Shown: positions 33,815-46,259, numbered from the stretch's first letter. The stretch: DNA of 64,000 nt from Adiantum capillus-veneris (GCA_014529385.2 CM043942.1:935001-999000), one strand, 5' to 3'. A program made the numbers and translations. Notes: generated from the sequence alone by a model not told the origin.

Positions 33815-34086
33815 ACTCCTTAATTTCTTGACTCACTCAATCTCCTCTGTAGGGTTTGGATAAGTTCCTGATTCTTCTTGGATCCTAGCCATTGTGTCTC
33901 ATGAAGATATTCCTTGTTGGTTTCTATCTTAGTGGTCATTTTGGTCTCCATGGTTTCACCTGAATCAAAATCCTCTTCAGCGTTGTTCATATATACTGGG
34001 TCATCACCAGTCCCTATGTTGGTCTTTGAACTGGGTTCTAACTTCGTTGCTTTTTATGATCTCTTCCTTCGTGTTTTCTTCTTTTT

Positions 34087-35144
34087 CTAAGATTGGGAAA
34101 TTGATGTCTTGTCTCTTTCCTCAAGAATATAATTTTGTTTTTGGAGCATCGATCTTGTGAGTACGTTTATTGGTACCACAGGTGTACTTTGTGATGGCTC
34201 CTCGATAACCTCAATCAAGTTTAAGGGCGTTATCTTTGGTGCGTTTGGAGTATTTGGACATTGGGCAATTAAATAATCTATGCCACATCGATTACACATG
34301 AGTATTGGCATTGTAGACGTGCTTGCTTGATTGGTTTGCATTAGTGTGGCGTTCTTTTGTAGCCTAATAGGACACTCGGCTACACGATGTGGACCTCCAC
34401 ACTCATAGCATTGAAGAGGTGGTCTCTTAGCAGTGTAATAGATATCTTGGCCTCTTGCAGCAAGAGCAACTACTTGATAGATAGGCTTGACTTGTCCTCA
34501 CTAGTCCTCCATGTAGTATTGTGGACTTTCTTCAAGCACATCCATCCCATAGGAAATATTAAGATATATATCTTTCTCACAGCCTTCCAAACAAGAAATA
34601 GATGACTCACAACCCACTTGATTCACTGAAGTCATTCTCGGATGTGGTAGTTGCGGTCCTAGCACTGGAGGTGGTAAGGGTGTTGTTTGAACAACATTTT
34701 GGGCCCTAGGGACCATGTGTTGTGTTGTTTGTTCAAGAGGTGGGTCCGGCATCAATGCAGGCACTCGAGGTGTGTATGTCTATGCTAAGATTGGTCTATT
34801 GGCAATCCTTTGCAATCCTTTGCTTGATGACCATTCCTTCCACAGGCATTGCAATTCCCATTGAATTTTATTCTAAAAGGGAATTCACTGGTACTATGTG
34901 GTCCATAGCATAGTGAGCACCATTGTTTCTCCCTTCTTGGATACATATGATTTTTTTGCGGAGCACCATTGTCTCTAAGACTCTCTTGAATAGCCTTGGT
35001 GAGATCTGCTAAAGTCATTTCAGATATATTTGGCTCCTTAGCAATAGACTTTAGGTTCATTGGCTGATGCCCTGATGCTTGCGAGCTAATAGATTTAGGC
35101 TCAACAGACACTCTTTCTCCTTGAATCATTAAATTATCCTCCAA
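34087..35144 (-). pseudogene. gag: Element E Gag zinc-knuckle region
   Basis: Four Cys/His clusters over three broken frames: CSLCYGPHSTSEF (last Cys lost) and CNACGRNGHQAKDC in 35144-34785, CYECGGPHRVAEC near 34380-34420, and CNRCGIDYLIAQC in 34341-34087. Multiple knuckles separated by Pro-rich linkers resemble the layout of element C, though the linkers share no clear sequence. Confidence 0.65.
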
Positions 35145-35248
35145 TTGGATTGCATTGGTGGTGACTGCTTCCCAGTGGTGATACCTTTAATGACTAGGCC
35201 ATTGTAAATATCCTCATGTCATAATCCCCTAATGAATCTATCAAGCAA

Positions 35249-35481
35249 TTGGTTATTGTTGAAGAGTTCATTTGGATTACAACAAGAATTCAAATGCTTG
35301 AAGCGACTAATAAAGTCTCTCACCGACTCTCCTTCTTCTCATTGGGCTTTTTGGAGCTAAGAGGCTACACCCCAAAGTACTCCCTCTTGTATGTATTCTT
35401 TCAAGAACAGTCTCCTAAGAGTAGGGTAAATCATTTTTTCTTCCACCCTTAGGGTTCTATACCAATCCCCAGCCTTTCCAC
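35249..35481 (-). pseudogene. gag: Element E Gag core, part downstream of element F
   Basis: Minus strand: GKAGDWYRTLRVEEKMIYPT, LFLKEYIQEG, ESVRDFISRFKHLNSCCNP and LLDRFIRGL form the retrotransposon gag domain with a stop near 35340. The domain is cut upstream at 35485 by element F; when F and one TTAA are removed the frame runs straight through the cut. Confidence 0.8.
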
Positions 35482-35485
35482 TTAA

Positions 35486-36804
35486 CACTAGAATGGTAAC
35501 CTAACAGGACATAAAAGTGTCATTTCAGGGTTTTGGGAAAAAATTCCAAAACCATAGTAGAAAACTCATTTTCAAAACTCCTTTCATGAGCTTATAGTTC
35601 AATAACTACTACATATGGAAAAAATGAGAAACTTGTAATTTTTCTCATCACTTGGTCACTACAAGCCTCCAAAGTTGATGGAGAAGTGTATTTTGCCCAA
35701 AACAACAATTTCTTACAGTTGATTGCATATAAATAAGAGTGGGCATTTTTTTAGGACATGAGATAAAATTCCCCGTTAACCTCGATGGGTTGGTGACCAA
35801 AACATATGGTTGCTTTTACCTCACTCATTTTTTTTGGGCAAAAAAAATAGGTACAAAAAAGTTGCATTTTTGCCATTCTGCGGACCTATCATCAAAGTTT
35901 CTATAGTCACGCTCAATACAGATACTATATACATGTTTTCTTGGTTCCCTTTGGGTCTTTAGATTCAAAAGGAGCCATGGATCATGTCAAAAGGATAATG
36001 GATCTCTTAGAATTGGAACCTTGGGGGCAATGATAAAGTGCTAAATACAGCAAACATGAAAAAACTGGGTTTAGCATTATGACCTCTAGAAACCCATAGA
36101 AACTACTAAATATCTAGCCAAGTTTGTAGTCTATGATTAGATATGATTACTACCTACAAAATACACACAATTGGCCTAAGAAACTAGCAATATTGAGAAA
36201 GTTATACTTGCTACTCCAAAATGTATCGTATTCTTCAGCAATCAAAAAACTCAACCATCATCATATACTATGCTATATAGCATATTAGGTCCCCCAAAAC
36301 TCAAGGAAGATTAGATTTATGTTATACATTACATTTACACAATCAAAATTGAATTTGGATATCAAGAAAGCCACCAAAAAAATCATAAAAGTGCTAATTT
36401 TGGCCAAAAAACAGGATTATGCAATTCTTGTAAATTGGTCATAACTTTCAATTTTAACACTTAGCTCTCCCTACAAGCATCAAAACATGTTGAGAACTAT
36501 GAAGGCCTAACCTCTAGCCATCTAAACCTCACAACATGAAGTTTAGAGTGGTATAGTTGCCAAAAATTGAAAAAAAACCAAAAACAGGACCCGTTTTTTC
36601 ACACAGTTTAGGTTCAAAAATGTTGTGCAAGAGTAAGGTTAATGGTGAGATCAGTACTCCAAAAAAAATGCGAAGTTTTTTTTCAGCTCATAAGGCAAAT
36701 TTGTGGATATATAGCACCTATAAATTCATTTTCATACTCTTCAAATAATTCAAGCAAAATGGTCACTTAACAGGACATAAAAGTGTCCTGTTACCATTCT
36801 AGTG
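35486..36804. mobile_element. Element F: 1.3-kb DNA transposon with TTAA duplication
   Basis: Terminal inverted repeats begin CACTAGAATGGTAAC (15 bases perfect), then CAGGACA with a 4-base offset. TTAA is at both sides (35482-35485, 36805-36808); removing the element and one TTAA restores the gag frame of element E, so TTAA is a real target duplication. The ends also fold on themselves: AACAGGACA and TGTCCTGTT surround a 6-base loop at 36769-36792. AT-rich, with no transposase-like frame, hence non-autonomous. TTAA is used by piggyBac and Kolobok families; the CACTAG ends resemble CACTA elements, whose duplications are 3 bp. Family uncertain. Confidence 0.88.
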
Positions 36805-36808
36805 TTAA

Positions 36809-37526
36809 GGTTAGGCTTAAGGCATTACTCTTATGCAGGTCATTGTGCTCTCCTAGAGAATCGCATATTTGTTCAAACACTTCGATATGCTTTCTCACAT
36901 CCCCGTCTCCACATAATTTTTGTGTGAGCTTCGCTATTTGTACTGCCTTACTTTAGGCTCTCTATCAGGCATGTTACACATATTCTCAGCAATAGATTGA
37001 CCAATAGCTTGAGCAAATATTGCCAAGTCACCTAAGTGAGCAGGCACCGTGGGTGAAGGTGCTCCAGAGACTACATGTGGAGTAGGTAATTGCATTGGGC
37101 TTGGCGCATAGGAAGCCCTTGGGTTCCACGTTGGGTACGATGTTGTTCCATGTGGTGGCCCAAAGTTCATATGTGTGGCCCTAGGCATAACAAAATTCGG
37201 ATGTGACATGCTAATGCTAGCCAATATAATCCCATGGAAATAAGAACTTGGGTTTTGTGGTTGTGGAGCATAGGTAGTTGAAAAAATGGGGGGGGTAGGA
37301 ACTACATGAGTACAAGGATCCATGGGTGTATACGATTGGTACACATTGGTAGGTACTGTTTCAGGCATTGAGCTACCATGTAGTGGTGCTTTACTAACAA
37401 ATGAGGTCCATGGAATGTTTCTTGGCTGCCCATCATTGGGGTAGGCATGGTAGCCGTGGTGTCATCAAGGGAAAGATGAGCTAGACTTGGAAAGGTAAAG
37501 CTATCACTTGTGGGCTCAGATTGCAC
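36809..37526 (-). pseudogene. gag: Element E Gag, Pro-rich region and start of core
   Basis: 37526-36934 in two overlapping frames: a Pro/Thr/Tyr-rich segment (YAPQPQNPSSYFHG, GPPHGTTSYPTWNPRASY) and AIFAQAIGQSIAENMCNMP, then a worn run-in to the gag core that is interrupted at 36804 by element F. The core continues at 35481. Frameshift near 37310. Confidence 0.65.
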
Positions 37527-37993
37527 TGAGACCTTGGAGAAACAACATATGGAGGATCCATCGGACTTATCGAGGGAGTCTCCATTTGCGATAAGGTCGG
37601 TTGTTTAGCCTTTCCTGTATCCAAGAATCTCATGAGACCCGTTGAAGGCATGTCACATCCCCTTGTTATGTCTCTCTAACTCAATGACCCTATGGATGAC
37701 CTCACAAACTCTTTGTTGTTGATCCTCCATACTATTAGCACCCATTGTAGATTGTAGGACATCTAACCAACCCACGTGATAGGTGTGACCTGTGTATAGG
37801 TCGGTTAGAGTTTCCGTTTGTATTTCGTTCTCCTAATTCTCATTTAAGAACGATCCATCTAGGATTGAGGTGCTAGGGGTGTCCTTTGAGCTAGATGCAA
37901 TGTTGCTTTCTAGGGGTTGGCCCTTAGCGTTTGCTAAGTCAGGAGCACTTGATTGCTCTCTTAGCAAGGATATTGACATAGATTCTTTCACTT

Positions 37994-38557
37994 TTAACTC
38001 TCTTCATTGCTCCCCCTTGCGTAAGCTCTTGACTTCCTTTTACCTAGCCACAATGATATATCTCTCAATCTCTTGCACTTCGGCAAGGCTTCTACCATCG
38101 GGTAATATGACCTCAAAGAGAAAAATAGCTGTGAAGAGTCAGGGGGTGCAGTGAATGGAGTATTCACATGCACACTCTCTAAGGGCATAGGGTCTACGTT
38201 GGTCATGAATGGCGAACTTACTTTCCCACCCCCCTCATTTACATCATTAGCTCCATGTACAGACCGAGTGGCTCTACTAAAGGTTTCCTTCAAGCGGCTA
38301 AGCACGCTCGGCCAGGACCGTGGACCCATGGCATGCATGTCTTGGCTTGAGCTATCAGGATTAGGCATTGGGAAACCCTCCATGACGTCGTAGTCAGAGG
38401 AAGAGTCACTAGCCGCTATGTTCGGGTCTTGGTTTGTACTACCTTGGGTCCCCGTCGAGGGCTCGGAACCTAAGGTAGGTGGATAATGAGAACTCGCGTA
38501 AGTTGAAATTCTCTCTAGTTGCTCCATCTCTAGCACACAACTAGAGCGTAGATGCAT
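37994..38557 (-). CDS. gag: Element E Gag N-terminal region
   Basis: 187 codons; 38526 (MEQLERISTY) is a plausible ATG. Ser/Pro/Asp-rich with no named domain, followed by a more basic end (KCKRLRDISLWLGKRKSR). It holds the position of the Tyr/Pro-rich N-terminus of element C but is not obviously similar. The 37530-37990 interval continues in broken frames. Confidence 0.5.
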   Translation of the reverse strand: MHLRSSCVLEMEQLERISTYASSHYPPTLGSEPSTGTQGSTNQDPNIAASDSSSDYDVMEGFPMPNPDSSSQDMHAMGPRSWPSVLSRLKETFSRATRSVHGANDVNEGGGKVSSPFMTNVDPMPLESVHVNTPFTAPPDSSQLFFSLRSYYPMVEALPKCKRLRDISLWLGKRKSRAYARGSNEES

Positions 38558-39320
38558 GTGCCTTTGACACCCTACAAGCGTCGGCGAATAACCTCGAAGG
38601 TTAACCGCTTACTTTTTTAGGCGTTCATTTTTACTCGTTTTTTAATGTTTTTAATGATCGATTTTTTTATTAAAGTGTGTGATACCTCAACACGAGCATA
38701 TCACTTAGAGTGTCACGGTGTGCTTTAAAACACAAGGTTCGGTCACCTGAAGCTCCGTTGGTCTTCAAAAAAGTCGATTTTTAGCTACGTGTGAAGCTAA
38801 AATACGTAATTTTAAAGGGTGACTGAGGCCTGAGCCTAAGTGTGAGCTTGAGCTTAGGTCTAGGAGATATTCCCGATCCCGGTCCTACCTTTAAATTTTT
38901 TACTTTTTTAATTTTTTTAATTTTTTAATTTTTTTAATTTTTTTTACTTTTTTTGGGATAAGGTCGCCGTGGCCTATGTGTGAGAGCACACACACACTCT
39001 ACCTACCTACTTACAACTAATACACCTATTGTTACACACTAACACACTTCATTAGCTCTCACAGATCTACTTCCTACTTACTGTACTTTGCATTACACAA
39101 AACTAACAACCTTAATACTAAGACCTTATCACAGAGAAAACACAGTAACCTTTCAAAACACAGTAACCTTTCAAAACTTCATTAACAAAGAAATACATAG
39201 TAGCAACACAAAATCCTTCTTCTCAACACACACACCTTCCTTCCCTACCTTTCCTACAATTGAAATTGCACCACAAAAGAAGCACAAAGTGCCACTCAAG
39301 CTTAGTGTATGGCATTCTCC
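38558..39320 (-). other. Element E 5' leader
   Basis: About 760 bases from Gag to the primer site, with long T/A tracts at 38895-38955. No palindrome of the kind in element C occurs here, and no frame is convincing. Confidence 0.6.
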
Positions 39321-39333
39321 GGCAGCGGCGCCA
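39321..39333 (-). other. Element E primer-binding site, tRNA-Asp
   Basis: Minus strand TGGCGCCGCTGCC, four bases from the LTR edge (ACATTAT before it). One base differs from the site of element C; both match tRNA-Asp. Confidence 0.9.
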
Positions 39334-39337
39334 ATAA

Positions 39338-39577
39338 TGTGTACGTCTGTCGCACGTGTCAATGCAAGAAACTTGCCAATACACTACGTGCGAGCCACAA
39401 ATAGCTCCAAGCACACAACAATCCTAAGCCAGTAAGCTCAAATATCGCAATGGTTTGTCACTCACCGCTCTACGCTTGCTATTGTGGAGGATTCCTTGCC
39501 GCAAAGAAGAGGGAGACGCCGCTACGCCGCGCTCAACCGCCTCGCAGCTATCGTGGCACCACAATGCTCGATCGCAC

Positions 39578-39623
<46 letters not shown>

Positions 39624-39929
39624 ACGCATACACACACAAGGAGATGAAGAAGAAGAAGATGGAGATGGAGCAAGAGCACTCTTCAATTGCACAAATGAGA
39701 GAATGAGTGAATTTTAGGTTTAGTTGACTTTTATATGAGCTCGCCCCATTCACACTTGGGTGCACATGCTTAGCCAACTAATCCCTTGAATGTTCCAGTT
39801 AGAGTGCACCTCTCATCGACGATCACTCTTATCCTTTTCCTATTGGACCGACAAGCTTGGTACCTGACTCTACCAAATAAATAATACAATGTCCGTCGTA
39901 GGTGATAGGAATGTGCGTGAGGGTTAACA
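39338..39929 (-). repeat. Element E 5' LTR
   Basis: 592 bp, TGTGTACGTC to GGTTAACA. CTTTTATATG at 39728-39737 is the minus-strand TATA box. The CT/CA microsatellite is short here (39576-39638). Otherwise similar to 29642-30319 with scattered transitions. Confidence 0.92.
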
Positions 39930-40440
39930 GACTCTTTCACTGGATATATAATACGTGCCTCAAGAAACTTGTTGATCTCCTGCCATAGAGCCTCCTTTTG
40001 AATATCTCCCAAACTCCTTACCTTTTGTGCTTTTGTCCTGTACCCGTCTTTAAGTAAGATCCAATGCTCCACCCCTTTAGCTCCTCTCAAATCTTTATAT
40101 TCCGTCACAAATAGGTCGGGATATGATGCACATAGGTCCATATAGCCTTCCTTCTCCTGCATGGTTAAATTTGTACCTAGTATATCTTCCACCTCTTTAG
40201 CCTTCAAACTATAGATAGGGGCTTGCATACCTTTATTTGTAATGGTAGAATCTATGGTGACTCCGAATAAATCTGTATCTAGCCTCAATAAATCTTCGTC
40301 GCTCTCTTCCTCTTTAGACTTTAGACTATAGACAGGGGCTTGCATACCTTTACTTGTAATGGTAGAATCTATGGTGACTCCGTATAAATATGTATCTAGC
40401 CTCAATAAATCTTCGTTGCTCTCTTCCTCTTTGACATTGA
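39930..40440 (-). pseudogene. pol: Element D protease-RT linker and RT N-terminus
   Basis: Minus strand: a duplicated acidic linker (below), then TMQEKEGYMDLCASYPDLF, GAKGVEHWILLKDGYRTKAQ and EINKFLEARIIYPVKES, the usual start of a Ty3 RT. It ends at the insertion point of element E and continues at 29636. The open frame beyond 39930 is LTR of E. Confidence 0.82.
40210..40440. repeat. 117-bp tandem duplication in element D
   Basis: The block from about 40213 recurs at about 40330, shown by TAGATAGGGGCTTGCATACC and TAGACAGGGGCTTGCATACC. It is a multiple of three, so the frame was kept: GVTIDSTITSKGMQAPVYSL and GVTIDSTITNKGMQAPIYSL occur in succession. Confidence 0.93.
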
Positions 40441-40578
40441 TGGACCCTTCATCATAAGTCGACTCGGTTTCATACTCGTAATTGGTGCTAGAATCTCGAT
40501 TATCACCCTCGGCTTATGGATGAAAGTGGATTTCCCGGGTCTTTAGATCCAACACAATTTGTCCTCCATTTTCTCGAT

Positions 40579-40900
40579 CTAGCAAGGTAAAAACTCCATT
40601 CTTCCAATCTTGTTTGGCCCCAATTGCCAACAACCATGGCCTCCGCAATATATTGGATAAGCATTTTCACATGCTTTCATAACAAAAAAATCAATTAAGC
40701 ATTCAACTCCCATAACCTTTACCTTCACATCCTGTGCCACTCCTAAACACCGAGCTTTGGCATGGTTGGGCATCCTCATTCACACATTGGACCTGAAAAC
40801 ATCTTTAAGACCAATATCCCTCATAGCAGATTCTGTAATCACACAGACCTAGGCACCACCATCAATGTAGGCTTAAACATGATTTTTTTTTTTTAGCAAA
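40579..40900 (-). pseudogene. pro: Element D aspartic protease, decayed
   Basis: Minus strand: AYIDGGA then a TAG in place of Gln, VCVITESAMRDIGL, RMPNHAKARCLGVAQDVKV and MGVECLIDFFVM. The Asp-Gly-Gly-Ala context matches the protease of element A. The final strand (ILGRPWL in A) is shifted and changed. Confidence 0.7.
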
Positions 40901-41439
40901 ACGTCCACCACTGGAAGTACATCAATCGGACTCCCCACCCTCAAGGCTAGATTTTGTACCGCATTCACATCTCCTACTTGAGGAAGCCTCATACTGACAC
41001 TGGTTGATCACTGCCTCCTTAATTTAGCGTTTAATGCAAGCAGCTGCCCAGAAGTGATGTTAGCCTTCTGATTTGGACATCTCTTACCAGATCATATTCA
41101 GGATTACCATGTCCCAATTGAAAATCCTTCTGAGTAATTCTTCATCTTCGTCTTCTTTTGCTTGGCTCTGGCTGCTCTTTACCTTTGTTCACCTTCTCTT
41201 TACCCTTCTTTGCTCTAGTTTCACGTTCCGTCTCGGTCTCTATTTCCACTCGTGCTCTTTTGTTGGCCATAATATCAACCTCCTACCTGTCAACACCAAT
41301 AATATTAACACTTTTCACTTCACCATTAGCTGACGGAGCCGCTTGTGCTTGGTTTTTGACTGCTTGCTGCTCCCTTTCATCATTAAACTGCGCCTTACCC
41401 CTGTCTCGACCAAATAGAGGATACATGCCGCCCCTTTCC

Positions 41440-42340
41440 CTCAGTGGGTGAGGACAATCTGAAGCATAGTGGTCCTCGTCTCCTCAATTGTAACATCTGC
41501 CAGGCAATTTCCTAGCCCTGCCTCTTCCTATCCTTGCCTGACCTCTATCTATAACACTAAATGCAACTCTTGCATTTGCTCAGACAATCTTGAACTGTAC
41601 GTACCTATTGTTGAGGAACGGTTGCTACAACTCGATTAGGTTGATTCTCCATTTGAACTTCGTCTCACGGATTTGAGGTCGGATTGGGAACCATCACTTC
41701 ATACCCCAATGCACCTTGCTAGATCTTATTTGTAATTTTTTGGCTCTTAGACCGTGAAATAGCAACAACCCTATTGTAATTATCTGGACCTTGAAATCCA
41801 CCTTTTCACGAGCTTTGGGATGCAAACAAGCCATAAAATTTTCCAATTTAAAGTACTCACCACCATTGGCCAACTGCATGGCCACTGCAAAGTCCCTCCA
41901 GCACTCTTTGAAGCAGGCGAGGAAAACACCAACTTCATCGTTCACATCCTGCTTCAAATTCTTCAACCTTGCATCCAGATCGATAGGAGATACCTCTTTT
42001 AAAAAATCATGTAGAAAACGGGCCCACAACACCGGCCACATAAGTCTTGGCTCTCCTTCCAAGGCATAGAACCATGTCTTTGCTCTTCCCTACATCAGCA
42101 GCGGAATCGTTTTCATTTTGCTATCTTCATTTGGCATATGCAGTGATAGTGTATACAAATCAAATCGGCCATCCACTCTTTCGGATCTTCTTCTCCGGTG
42201 AAAACTGGTCCATAACTATGCACTTCCATCTCTCCTAGATGGAAAAAACCTTCTTTGATCAACACTGACGAGCAATCAATTGCTCCTCGGTGGGGGCACC
42301 AGAAGATGGAGAGGGGGAATAGGGAACACACCAAGCACAC
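41440..42340 (-). pseudogene. gag: Element D Gag core and zinc knuckle
   Basis: 42340-42113 includes GEMEVHSYGPVFTGEEDPKEW, the run-in to the gag domain. 42062-41694 gives WPVLWARFLHDFLKEVSPI, VGVFLACFKECWRDF and NFMACLHPKAREKVDF, with a frameshift between the two. A knuckle with one stop (CYN then GDEDHYASDC) lies near 41450-41490. Gln/Glu-rich linker between. Confidence 0.72.
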
Positions 42341-43688
42341 AAAATGTTTGCCTCTCTATAGCCCAGGGATTCCACAGCACCCCTAACCTCTCAAATAACA
42401 CCATTAAATTGGCTAGTTTGCACTAAAAACTCCACTTTAGCACACATAACAACTATCTCATACCTTGCAAAAACACTTTGCAGCACAAATGCACCCACAC
42501 TCCTCAACTCACCCTTTCCGACTCACAAGACACCCCGATTCTGCCCTCTTGGTAGCACCCTTCAAGCTGCAGGCATACCCACTACAAGCACTGGAAAATA
42601 CACAAAGAGCGAGAGAAAAGGAGGGGGATGGGGAGAAGCAACATGAGAAATAGGGGCAGATGCTTGGTAGTATTTCATAGGGAGATAGTACAATCAAGTA
42701 TGCAGCTTCAATGGAAATCCTACGGTGCACAGGATTGCAGGCCTCCAACAATTCTCCTTTGCAAAAAAAATCCCTCAAAAAATCTCTTCTATCTTCTTTT
42801 ATAAGGATTGGCTAGGCTAAAAAAGAAAAAATAAGGATCTAGCAAGCTTGTACAATTAACTGAAGCTCCTTTTAGAACTTTTTTTGCATTGTCACCACTT
42901 CGAACTTTTTATTTTTTTGGTATCTGTATGCTGCACACCTCTTGACTCCTTGTCCGCTCATTTGGCTGCCCTAGACTTGCCCTATCCGACTTCTTCCCCT
43001 TGTTTTACCATTAGCCCTTGAAGCCTTTGAATTCTCTCTATCACCCTCTTTTGTTCTCCACTGGCCGGATAGGCCTCTTGGACAGCCTTTGAAATTGGCT
43101 ATGGGACCTTTGTGGCGGGCTAAGCCCCTTGGATGGTCTTGGGATCGTGCTCTCTTTCTCTCTCTCTACTCATTGCATGCCGCCACAGGACCATCCCTTT
43201 GTTGAGCAATAGCGACATCGCTATTGGGGGGGGTCTTTCCCTCAAGAATATTGGCCCTAGTGGACGTGGGAACCGTCGCTCCATTGATTGGCCATGTCAT
43301 TAGTTGACTGCCAACGACCATCGGCTGCAACCATCGGCTACCGGCTAACGCCCACTGGGTGCACGCACAACGCCGCCCCTCTTCCTCCAACCAAAACGCC
43401 GCTTGGATGCCGCCTGCGACACCAACAACAGCACCTCACAAGCACCACCATGGCCAGGGAGCTCACAACAAGCTCACACCATCCCATGCTCTATAGTGGC
43501 CTCACGGACTTGCTCAAATACCTCGGCATCCGAACATCGTCCAAGGCATATGGGTTTACTCGAGGCCATACTCGAGGCCACGTGGCGCCCATTGGCCCCA
43601 TGACATTTTCAAGATTCACTTTTGTACTTCCACAATTTGTACCACCTGCCTATTGGCAACTATTGATACATTTCTAGAGCTGTAAAGT
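42341..43688 (-). other. Element D leader
   Basis: About 1.35 kb between Gag and the right LTR. No gene or array is seen; a primer-binding site of any usual plant type is not recognisable next to 43689, so this end may be rearranged. Confidence 0.45.
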
Positions 43689-44450
43689 TGTGCTAAAAAC
43701 CCATTTTGCCAATTTTAGCATCAACTCTGCCACACTTTGCAAATCCCCAAGCCCTCGAACCGAGGCCATAAAAATGCCAATCTCCATCTGCAACCAATCC
43801 CAAACAAGTGCACCCAATCTTCCGACTTTTGTATCTTTCCGCTCCGGGCTCCGCTTGAGGTGCATTCAATTCCTGCTAGCTCTGTATGATTGCATACCCT
43901 ACTCTAAAACCTTGGCAAGACTCAAAAGATGCCAGATGGCACACCCCCCCATGTGGTCAGGTGGGCACCAACCTAGCCCCTGGCAAAACTTCAATTGGCC
44001 ATAAAATGCAATTCGCGGCTCCTATCTGCAATACAAAAAGATGAGTAGGCTCCATAAATTGAGCACTACACACATGTACCTTGACTTCCACTTGGGTCAT
44101 GTGTCCCCAAATTCCTTGTCCGGCAAGAATCTGCATCACACTAAACCTTCAACCTTCAATAACTTGGGCTCCATAGCTCGGTTTGATGAGCCGTCTAGAC
44201 CTGCTCCTTTAGCACTTCAATCTCTACATTCTTGGACCCAAAGAATGCACCTTGCATACCCTTCACCTACTCCCCAAATTAGCCCTTTATGGAGCCTTCC
44301 TTGGCCTATAAACCACCTTAGTTATACTTTTCCGCTACTACCTATCAACCCATGATCTTCCTAGGTGCTCTATCCTTTTGCCATGCTTCTGCTAGCCTAC
44401 ACATATCTGCCCATGCCACCTTCTAGGGTCGACACACTTTGGCTGTACTA
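43689..44450 (-). repeat. Element D 5' LTR
   Basis: Partner of 25945-26703. Similarity ends after CTGTAC at about 44449, immediately before the coding remnants of element G, so its outer end may be truncated. Confidence 0.72.
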
Positions 44451-44915
44451 AGGTGATGCCTTCTTTAAGTGGATCCGAGGTAGAACCCGCCATTCCTTTA
44501 AAGGTGATGAAGCAAGCTCAAGCTCAAGAAACTGCCAAAAATGCAATTCTTGAGGAGGAACCCACATTTCCACTTCAAACAAAAAAATCAAGAACATATT
44601 GGTGATAATAGGAAGAAAATCATGGAAAGCCAAACGAGGAAAAATCAAAGCAAAGAGGCTCCAAGAGAAAGCTGCTTTGGAAACTGAAGTGAATCGAACA
44701 AAAGAGCATCTTAGACGAGAGCAAGAAAGTAAGAAAAACGCAAAAGGACCTAAAGAGTGAAAGACTAACTCGGGAGGTTCAGTCTTCGTCAACAAAGTCT
44801 TTGAACCCTTAGATGCAATTTTGAAGGCCTATGAAGCTAAGCTAAAACCCAATCAACCCAAGAGGATAGATGGTTGACATATCCTCATCCAGGGTATGAA
44901 AAAGAGAGGTAGAAA

Positions 44916-45155
44916 ATGTGCAAGCAACTCATTCGGGCGGCCCAAGCTCTTATGGAACCACATGTTCCAGATGCTCCAAAAATGGAGGTGCTAATCCACA
45001 AAAAAATTCAAGAATTGGGAAGCCATGGTATTGTAAAAAAAGACCAGGAAGAGCTGGGAGTTGAGGCACCTTTAGATACAAGGGAAGTAGCCAATACCAC
45101 AGATGGGATGGGTTCACAAGTAGTCATGCCCATTTTGGAGGTAGAAGAACAGTAG
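44916..45155 (+). pseudogene. Element G linker before protease
   Basis: MCKQLIRAAQALMEPHVPD matches MCKQLIETAQALLEPPSPE at the start of the element C protease segment, showing that the two belong to one family. The rest is a Glu/Lys-rich linker. Confidence 0.7.
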
Positions 45156-45508
45156 TCACAATCCTTATGGGAATCAATCACAAACCAAAAAGATGGTAGT
45201 GCTACTTTACAATTAGCACATATCCCTGAGATAAACATGGATCACGAATTTTTCCCAGGGGATATAACATCTTTATATGGGGATATCGGGTCTTTCGCAT
45301 TTAAAGAGACCAAACCGAGCTCTCTACAGAGTTTTCCGTCTTTGATAGGAGAACTCGAAATAAAATTAGAGGTTAAAATGGTACCTTCTCAGTGGAAAGC
45401 CACACAATGATGGATACCAAGAGCTTGCACGAATTGATGTCTTCTCCTATACAATGGACACTTTATCTCTCAGAGTTGCTAAAAACTAGACCGCATCTAT
45501 AGGGCCAA

Positions 45509-46060
45509 ATGGGCAAACATCTGGAAAAGATGGGGTTGAAAATTCCTTCACATGACCAACTTGCAGACAAAAACATGGATGACACCTTGCCTAAGAAGCC
45601 ACAGACAAAGCCAGTACCGGCAAATAAGGTGGGTGACTACTGTGAAGGAGAAGAAAGAAACACCACCTTACCACTTGAGTACAGAGGAGTAAAGACGGTT
45701 TCTATATTAGATAGTGGGACAATAATTTCCATTGCAACCAAAGATATATGGAGAAAATGGGAAAAGCGTGCTCTTACAAAAACTTAAATGAAATTTCAAT
45801 TAGCGAATGGATACGTGGAGATACCAATAGGAGTATTAGAACAAATCAGTGTATCTCAGGTGGCATAGAGTATGAGACACCTTTGCCATAATGAATTTTG
45901 ACAAGAGTAGCAACTTTGAAATTATATTGAGAAGACCATTCATGTGTAAGCTCAAAATGGTACAAGATTGGGGCTATAAATATATCTACTTGAGACACAA
46001 AGAGGTCACAACAAAAATTGATTTCAAAGATCATAGTTATAGAGATGTAGAGTGAACTCC
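45509..46060 (+). pseudogene. pro: Element G aspartic protease, decayed
   Basis: ANKVGDYCEGEERNTTLPL, then SILDSGTIISIATKDIW with Asp-Ser-Gly intact. The frame breaks at 45787 and 45870-45900; beyond it ILRRPFMCKLKMVQDWGY (Arg for Gly in the conserved strand) and KYIYLRHKEVTTKI follow. Closest relative in the window is the protease of element C. Confidence 0.78.
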
Positions 46061-46259
46061 GGGGAAAGAATTACACTCCACAACTGAAGAGGAAAACGAG
46101 GTACCTACTTGGTTGCAAAGCAAAGTGCATATTTGGATGTGCAAAGCATCAGGATGTGGGAGTCTTAGAAAGGAAGATTGCATCCTAGACCGTTCAGTAG
46201 AAGATGAAGTTTACATTAAGGAACCATTCCTAGAGGAGCTATTTCAACCCTTTGGATGG

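Noticed and set aside
35486-36804. Classification as a CACTA (En/Spm) element
   Set aside because: The ends begin CACTAG, but 3-bp flanks are not direct repeats (TAA, TTA) and the frame evidence supports a 4-bp TTAA duplication.
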